DNA from: Sphingobacterium multivorum
GTDB lineage: Bacteria > Bacteroidota > Bacteroidia > Sphingobacteriales > Sphingobacteriaceae
Assembly: GCF_039511225.1 (NCBI RefSeq)
Contig: NZ_CP154261.1
Coordinates: 5,146,001 to 5,210,000, forward strand
DNA length: 64,000 nucleotides
Reading direction: 5' to 3'
The notes beneath the pieces are model-generated. The model worked only from the letters and a program-made list of their open reading frames with translations, was not told the origin of the DNA and ran no database searches. Shown one piece after another: positions 59,472-64,000 of the stretch (its first letter is position 1; every line of letters starts with the position of its first letter). The position numbers and the translations under genes are program-made.

Positions 59472-59540
59472 AAACCTGAAAATCAATTTTTTAAAATCAA
59501 CACCAAACGCGATAAGATGCAAAAAGATCTTTATAAAAAA

Positions 59541-59573
59541 TTTGTCTAATCTAATTTTTTTATAGTAGGTTTG
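59541..59573 (+). promoter_or_regulatory. Promoter of the NrnA-like gene (TTTG and TAGGTTTG)
   Basis: TTTG at 59541-59544, 21-nt spacer, TAGGTTTG at 59566-59573, 10 nt before the ATG. Both elements match the Bacteroidota -33/-7 pattern. Confidence 0.65.
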
Positions 59574-59583
59574 CAGACTTAAT

Positions 59584-60600
59584 ATGACTATGCTGAAATC
59601 GGAAGAATTAAAAGAGTTATTGGCTGAACCAAAACGTATTGTAATTACAACGCACTACAAACCAGATGGGGACGCTTTGGGTTCATCTTTAGGATTGTAC
59701 TTTTGGTTGACCTCGAAAGGACACCAGGTAAATCTCATTGTACCATCAGACTTTCCTGCTTTTTTGGATTGGCTACCTGGCTTGGAAAATGTACAAATTT
59801 ATACACAGGATATTGACCTGCACAATCAACAGATTGACGCAGCTGAATTAATTTTCTGCTTGGATTTCAATGGTCTTGCCCGTATTCACGAAATGGGTGA
59901 ACCTATTCGTCAAGCGAAGGGAATCAAATGCATGATTGATCACCATTTAGATCCGGAAGGCTTTGAAGACTACGCATTTTGGGATCCATCTGCAGCAGCG
60001 ACTGCACAATTGATCTATCGCTTCTTGGTCCATGAGATGCAAGATCCAGACCATATCAGTGCAGACATGGCGACATGCCTATATACCGGTATTATGACCG
60101 ATACGGGCTCTTTCCGCTTCCGTTCGACCACTGCTGAAATTCACCGCATCATTGCATCACTCATTGATTGCGGCGCACAAAACTGGGCTATTCACGAAGA
60201 GATTTATAATAGTTCGTCTGAAAGCCGCCTGAAATTCTTAGGGTTCTGTCTACTGAATCGTCTAGAGGTTATCCATGAATATAACACCGCTATTATCCAT
60301 GTCACCAAAGCGGATCTCACGCAGTTTGAAGTTATCACCGGCGATACCGAAGGATTGGTCAATTATGCACTTTCGATCAAAGGAATTCGATTGGCTGCTT
60401 TAATTATTGACAGAAATGAACAAATTAAACTATCTTTGCGTTCGATTGGAGAAGTTCCTTGCAATGAGATCTGTAAATTGTATTTCAATGGGGGTGGGCA
60501 TCTTAACGCTTCAGGCGGTAATTCGAAAGAAAGCCTCGAAGCAGTGATTGCAAAATTCAAATCGGTTTTACCAAATTATAAAGAAATATTAACAAAATAA
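59584..60600 (+). CDS. nrnA: DHH-family phosphoesterase (NrnA-like oligoribonuclease/pAp phosphatase)
   Basis: 338 residues. DHH domain motifs THYKPDGDALGSSLG (about 22-36), FCLDFNG (about 96-102), IDHHLDPE (about 118-125) and GIMTDTGSFRFRST (about 163-176) supply the two-metal site. DHHA1 RNA-grip motif GGGHLNASGG lies near the C-terminus. NrnA degrades nanoRNAs and dephosphorylates pAp. The ATG is followed by a second ATG two codons on. It is followed 23 nt later by the FKBP gene, probably co-transcribed. Confidence 0.92.
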   Translation: MTMLKSEELKELLAEPKRIVITTHYKPDGDALGSSLGLYFWLTSKGHQVNLIVPSDFPAFLDWLPGLENVQIYTQDIDLHNQQIDAAELIFCLDFNGLARIHEMGEPIRQAKGIKCMIDHHLDPEGFEDYAFWDPSAAATAQLIYRFLVHEMQDPDHISADMATCLYTGIMTDTGSFRFRSTTAEIHRIIASLIDCGAQNWAIHEEIYNSSSESRLKFLGFCLLNRLEVIHEYNTAIIHVTKADLTQFEVITGDTEGLVNYALSIKGIRLAALIIDRNEQIKLSLRSIGEVPCNEICKLYFNGGGHLNASGGNSKESLEAVIAKFKSVLPNYKEILTK

Positions 60601-60623
60601 GATATCGTAACATACATTAGAAA

Positions 60624-61646
60624 ATGAAGAAAGCAATTCTATTTTTCGCGGCTGCCGGTCTTTTGATGACGTCATGCCAAAAATTCAAAAAGGCTGAAGG
60701 TGGTCTTGAGTATAAAATCGTAGACGATAATGCAAAAGAAAAAGCAGTATCAGGCGATTTATTAGCACTCGACATGGTTGTGAAAACGGACAGAGATTCT
60801 ACAATGCAAAGTACGTATGACATGGGAGTCCCTCAAATCGTTCAATTATATCCAGATAGTATCATCGCAAAAAATCCAGGTGACCCTACTGGTCTATTCA
60901 AATACGTAGGTGAAGGCGATAGCTTGGTATTCAAAATTAACTTGGATTCTATGGCTGCTAAAACACACCAACCAAAACCAGAGTTTGCAGATAAATTCAT
61001 TGTTTATTCGATCAAAGTCAAAAAACACTTCAAAAAAGGAAAATTAACTGACCAACAATTGGGCGAACAAGTTCAGAAATATTTTGAAGAAGAATTGAAC
61101 AAACACAAAGCTGCTGAACCAGCTAAACTTGAAAAATACATCAAGGATAAAAACTTAAAAACAACAAAAACAGCTTCAGGTCTTCAATACGTAATCACGA
61201 AACCTGGAACAGGAACAAATGCAAAAGTAGGTGATTCTATTCATGTGAACTATGTAGGTTCATTAACTACAGGAAAAGTATTTGATACAAACCTTCCAGA
61301 TGTAGCTAAAAAAGAGAAAGTTTTCAATCCTCAACGTCCTTATGAGGCATTAAAGTTCCAATTAGGTGTTGATGGTGTGATCCCAGGATGGACTGAAGCT
61401 TTCCAATTGTTTAACAAAGGTACAAAAGCAACTTTAGTCATTCCTTCATCTTTGGCTTATGGCGATCGCCCTTCAGGTGTTATCCCTCCATATGCTCCTT
61501 TAGTATTTGAAGTAGAAGTATTGGATATTAAACCTGGAAAAGTTCCTGCTCCTACAGCAACAACTCCAGGCATGGTAGCGCCTACTGGAACTACTGCTCC
61601 AGCGGCAACAGCTCCTGCAACGAAAGCTCCAGCAGCAAAAAAATAA
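60624..61646 (+). CDS. FKBP-type peptidyl-prolyl isomerase lipoprotein
   Basis: 340 residues. Signal peptide with lipobox LLMTSC (Cys at about 18), so it is a lipoprotein. A helical N-terminal part with a first partial FKBP-like domain runs to about 165, then the classical FKBP domain (about 195-305) with VGDSIHVNYVGSLTTGKVFD, GVIPGWTEAFQLFNKGTKATLVIPSSLAYG and PLVFEVEVLDI. The C-terminal 35 residues are Ala/Pro/Thr-rich. It folds or chaperones exported proteins at the outer membrane periplasmic face. Confidence 0.92.
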   Translation: MKKAILFFAAAGLLMTSCQKFKKAEGGLEYKIVDDNAKEKAVSGDLLALDMVVKTDRDSTMQSTYDMGVPQIVQLYPDSIIAKNPGDPTGLFKYVGEGDSLVFKINLDSMAAKTHQPKPEFADKFIVYSIKVKKHFKKGKLTDQQLGEQVQKYFEEELNKHKAAEPAKLEKYIKDKNLKTTKTASGLQYVITKPGTGTNAKVGDSIHVNYVGSLTTGKVFDTNLPDVAKKEKVFNPQRPYEALKFQLGVDGVIPGWTEAFQLFNKGTKATLVIPSSLAYGDRPSGVIPPYAPLVFEVEVLDIKPGKVPAPTATTPGMVAPTGTTAPAATAPATKAPAAKK

Positions 61647-61666
61647 TTTGACTGTAAATTTCAGTT

Positions 61667-61710
61667 AACAAAAAAGCGGTTTCATCAAAATGAAACCGCT
61701 TTTTTGTTAT
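61667..61710. terminator. Bidirectional terminator
   Basis: 19-bp perfect stem (61667-61685 with 61690-61708), loop CAAA, A-run and T-run in the arms; between convergent FKBP and ABC-2 permease genes. Confidence 0.85.
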
Positions 61711-61725
61711 TCCTGTTTTTATTGG

Positions 61726-62904
61726 TTATGCGTTAACCTTTTTATCTTCTTTTTTGATCTTCCGTATTTTTAGCCACAGTATTACTACGGCCAATATAAA
61801 ACTGATGATCATGATGATGGTTAATGCGATCAGGGCCTTATCGGTATGGTAATTTTCAGCATGCTGAATAAACATTAACCTAAAAATTCGTAGATAATGG
61901 GTCGATGGGATTACATTTGCTATTGCCTGTATCCATCCTGGCATTAGACTCGACGGCCAGGTAAAGCCACTCAAGATAAATGCTGGCGTCGCAATGACCA
62001 TAAGCACTTCAGTCGATTTCAACTGCGAAGGCAGTACAATACTGACGAGTACACCGATAAAACATACGGCGAGCAAAAAGACAAAAGTACACAGGACAAA
62101 GCGACCAAATTCGGCCTGTAAAGGCATACGGTAATACTGACCAAAACCCCAATATAAAACCAGAATACCAACAGACATCAAAACATAAGGTAATATCTTA
62201 ACAAGAATAAGTCCAATCGGATTACCGATTTTACGTACAAGTTCTGGAAATGTATTACTTTCAAATTCGGAGGAAAAAGACAAAGCCAAACCTAAGAGCA
62301 AGACCTGCTGCAGCACGGTAATTAGCACTCCCGGCAGCATAAAATACAGGTAATTTCCACTTCGGATATTTTGCTTAACAAAAGTTGTCTTAAAAGGTTC
62401 GTACTGCTGTGCAGCAATCTTTGCGGGAACACCACGTTTCATTTGCGCCTGAATCTGTATGCCCGCTTTCAACGTCGAGGCACAAACATTAACAGCCATC
62501 ATGGCGGTATTGGAGGTCAATGTATTGGCACCATCTACGAAAACAGTCATTTCGGGCAAACGTCCCTGTTGTACTCCAGATGCAAAACCCTTGGGAATAT
62601 GCACAATCGTTGTTGCCTCATATTGCATGGCAATATCTTTTGAATCAAATAAGGACGGTAATACACGGGCAACGTCAATACTCTCATTATCGGAAAGCAT
62701 ATCAATAAATGAACTGCTTAAGGGGCTATTATCCTCATCAACCACAACGATCGGCATCTGCGTTACCTTACCTTGTTGATAAACGTGTCCCACCAAGACA
62801 CCGTATAATACCGGCGCCCCTAGAAAAAGCATCAATAGCACTTTATTATTGAAAAAGAGCTTAAACTCCCGTTGGATCAATTCTAAAAATTTTTTCACAG
62901 TCAA
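61726..62904 (-). CDS. ABC-2 type transporter permease
   Basis: 392 residues. One N-terminal TM (FFNNKVLLMLFLGAPVLYGVLVG), a large extracytoplasmic domain (about 45-185), then five TM helices, with FTWPSSLMPGWIQAIANVIPSTHYLRIFR as the conserved late YhhJ/YbhR block. It lies 5 nt after the HlyD-like gene. No ABC ATPase gene follows: the operon ends at the terminator. Such single or paired permeases without ATPase are common next to HlyD/TolC in Bacteroidota; the ATPase may be encoded elsewhere. Confidence 0.87.
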   Translation of the reverse strand: MTVKKFLELIQREFKLFFNNKVLLMLFLGAPVLYGVLVGHVYQQGKVTQMPIVVVDEDNSPLSSSFIDMLSDNESIDVARVLPSLFDSKDIAMQYEATTIVHIPKGFASGVQQGRLPEMTVFVDGANTLTSNTAMMAVNVCASTLKAGIQIQAQMKRGVPAKIAAQQYEPFKTTFVKQNIRSGNYLYFMLPGVLITVLQQVLLLGLALSFSSEFESNTFPELVRKIGNPIGLILVKILPYVLMSVGILVLYWGFGQYYRMPLQAEFGRFVLCTFVFLLAVCFIGVLVSIVLPSQLKSTEVLMVIATPAFILSGFTWPSSLMPGWIQAIANVIPSTHYLRIFRLMFIQHAENYHTDKALIALTIIMIISFILAVVILWLKIRKIKKEDKKVNA

Positions 62905-62909
62905 GCTCT

Positions 62910-63866
62910 TTAATTCGCATGGAGAACCACAAGCGTTTTTGTTAACAAATCTTTGCTACCGGCAGCATCTTCAGGGATAACCTTCAATTCAAATACAGCC
63001 TGTTGCGGATCGAAATCAGGATAAGCTGAGGCGATGCTTGCATACGAATTTAAGGCTTTAATACTAATCACCTTCGCTTTAACCTTTTTATGATTCAAGT
63101 AAGGAATTTCTACTTCCACGGCCTCTCCTTTTTGAAGTTTTCCCATTTTATTTTCGGGCAATGTGAATCTAAAATAGGTCGATCGATCGAGGAAACCATT
63201 TATAATGGGATAACCAGCCATCGCCAATTCACCGACTTTCAGATTAATCGTCTCCACACTCATGTCCTGTGGAGCAATGACATATTTCTCCTGCGCAGCA
63301 ACATTGACTTCAGAGATCGCTCCAAGTGCACGTTCTTTTTGCCCCAAGGCCATAATCTGCTGTTCCTGTCTAGCCCCACCCCTTGCTTCAGCTAATTCAG
63401 CCTGTGCTGCAAGATATTGATTTTTGGCTCCCTGATATTTGGCGTAGGTCTCGTCGTACTTTTGTTGTGGAATAAGACTGTCCTGCAGAAGGGCATCCAA
63501 CCGACCTATAGATTTTTTCGCAAATTCATATTGTTCCTTAAGTCCATCTACCTTCGCCTGCAATTGCACGAGTTGTCCTTTTGTAGCGCCCCGGACTGCC
63601 ATGTTATATTGTGCATCAGCAGACTGTAGTGCCCCTTTTGCCTGTTCTTCTTTAGCATCCACTTCGGGAATACTCAAAATAGCCAAGGTATCACCCGCAT
63701 GCACAAAGTCCCCTTCTTCAACCAGAAGCTTCGCAATTTTTCCCGGGACCTTTGTCACGACCGTCACTTGCTCACGCTCCACCTTACCTTCAATAGGCTT
63801 CTCTTTCACTTGATTTGTACAAGAAACAAAAATAAACAGCGATAATATCCCATATAAATTCTTCAT
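62910..63866 (-). CDS. HlyD-family efflux adaptor lipoprotein
   Basis: 318 residues from ATG 63866, chosen because it gives a lipoprotein signal KNLYGILSLFIFVSC; upstream in-frame ATGs (63875 and 63944) overlap the tolC frame. The order is biotinyl-lipoyl half VTVVTKVPGKIAKLLVEEGD and AGDTLAILSIPEV, a long helical hairpin (about 70-165, SADAQYNMAVRGATKGQLVQ), the second lipoyl half and a beta-barrel part (TYFRFTLPENKMGKL). It bridges the inner-membrane permease and the TolC channel. tolC stops 1 nt before this start. Confidence 0.88.
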   Translation of the reverse strand: MKNLYGILSLFIFVSCTNQVKEKPIEGKVEREQVTVVTKVPGKIAKLLVEEGDFVHAGDTLAILSIPEVDAKEEQAKGALQSADAQYNMAVRGATKGQLVQLQAKVDGLKEQYEFAKKSIGRLDALLQDSLIPQQKYDETYAKYQGAKNQYLAAQAELAEARGGARQEQQIMALGQKERALGAISEVNVAAQEKYVIAPQDMSVETINLKVGELAMAGYPIINGFLDRSTYFRFTLPENKMGKLQKGEAVEVEIPYLNHKKVKAKVISIKALNSYASIASAYPDFDPQQAVFELKVIPEDAAGSKDLLTKTLVVLHAN

Positions 63867-63867
63867 G

Positions 63868-64000
63868 TTACTCATGTATAGTTTGTAATAATTTTCCTGA
63901 TGTATGTAGTAATTCGACCGCAGCAGTACGTTGCTGCAATACATTGTTAAAATAACCCAAATTAACTTTGTACCAATCGTTTTCAGCAGCCAATAACTCC
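63868..64000 (-). CDS. TolC-family outer-membrane efflux protein (C-terminal end only)
   Basis: Only the last 44 codons are in the window, on the reverse strand, ending at TAA 63868-63870. The sequence ELLAAENDWYKVNLGYFN and QQRTAAVELLHTSGKLL is typical of the periplasmic helix end of Bacteroidota TolC proteins. Too short for the pipeline to call but clearly in frame and adjoining the HlyD-like gene with a 1-nt gap. Confidence 0.8.
   Translation of the reverse strand, partial: ELLAAENDWYKVNLGYFNNVLQQRTAAVELLHTSGKLLQTIHE

Overview
The window comes from a Bacteroidota chromosome, almost certainly Sphingobacterium. The evidence is: promoters of the TAnnTTTG type and few Shine-Dalgarno sites; a type IX secretion sorting domain; a long-form IspG; a 16S-Ile-Ala-23S-5S rRNA operon; and a 399-residue serine palmitoyltransferase whose length, His138 and Lys244 match my memory of the characterised Sphingobacterium multivorum enzyme. 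I could run no search, so the species call is inference. I see no insertion sequence, prophage, integrase or CRISPR array. The window is mostly core chromosome with a few lineage-specific modules.

Left part (1-8 kb): a PIF1-type helicase cut by the window edge, a small cupin protein, then the least ordinary locus here. Three forward genes (proline-rich coiled-coil protein, two-TM coiled-coil protein, membrane-anchored Ppx/GppA-like actin-fold protein) converge on two reverse genes (SPFH-GYF_2 protein and double zinc-ribbon membrane protein) across one shared terminator. I read this as a candidate membrane-associated system related in part to Bacillus YdjG/YdjI. The GYF_2 domain of the SPFH protein and a PPPIP motif in the first forward protein suggest that the two arms touch.

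Middle part (8-35 kb): parE, purU, an unrecognised TIM-barrel-like protein, an RlmI-like methyltransferase, an MlaEF lipid transporter pair, a LiaF/toastrack-like membrane protein, ispG, a tiny T9SS-CTD protein, kup, rlmF, an APC permease, an AcpH-like protein, tyrS, a GNAT protein, ftsK-lolA, a lytic transglycosylase, an RluB-like pseudouridine synthase with a repetitive disordered N-terminus, a MazG-like pyrophosphohydrolase and a YhcC-type radical SAM protein. Most convergent pairs share a single bidirectional hairpin terminator.

rRNA region (35-41.5 kb): a reverse-strand rRNA operon with tRNA-Ile(GAT) and tRNA-Ala(TGC) in the spacer, boxA-like sites, two tandem promoters with the same TTGGAAGTT upstream element, and behind them a G+C-rich non-coding block and a TTAGGG-like degenerate repeat.

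Right part (41.5-64 kb): a sphingolipid operon (spt, a GNAT-type ceramide synthase candidate, an epimerase-type ceramide reductase candidate, a CDP-alcohol phosphotransferase and GtrA), divergent from smpB. Then come an AraC regulator divergent from aldehyde dehydrogenase-DUF779, a hotdog thioesterase, a membrane-anchored MutS-like ATPase, pcm, priA, a DUF423 protein, a large unknown membrane-anchored propeller protein, an NrnA-like DHH phosphoesterase, an FKBP lipoprotein, and a TolC-HlyD-ABC-2 permease efflux operon that runs off the right edge.
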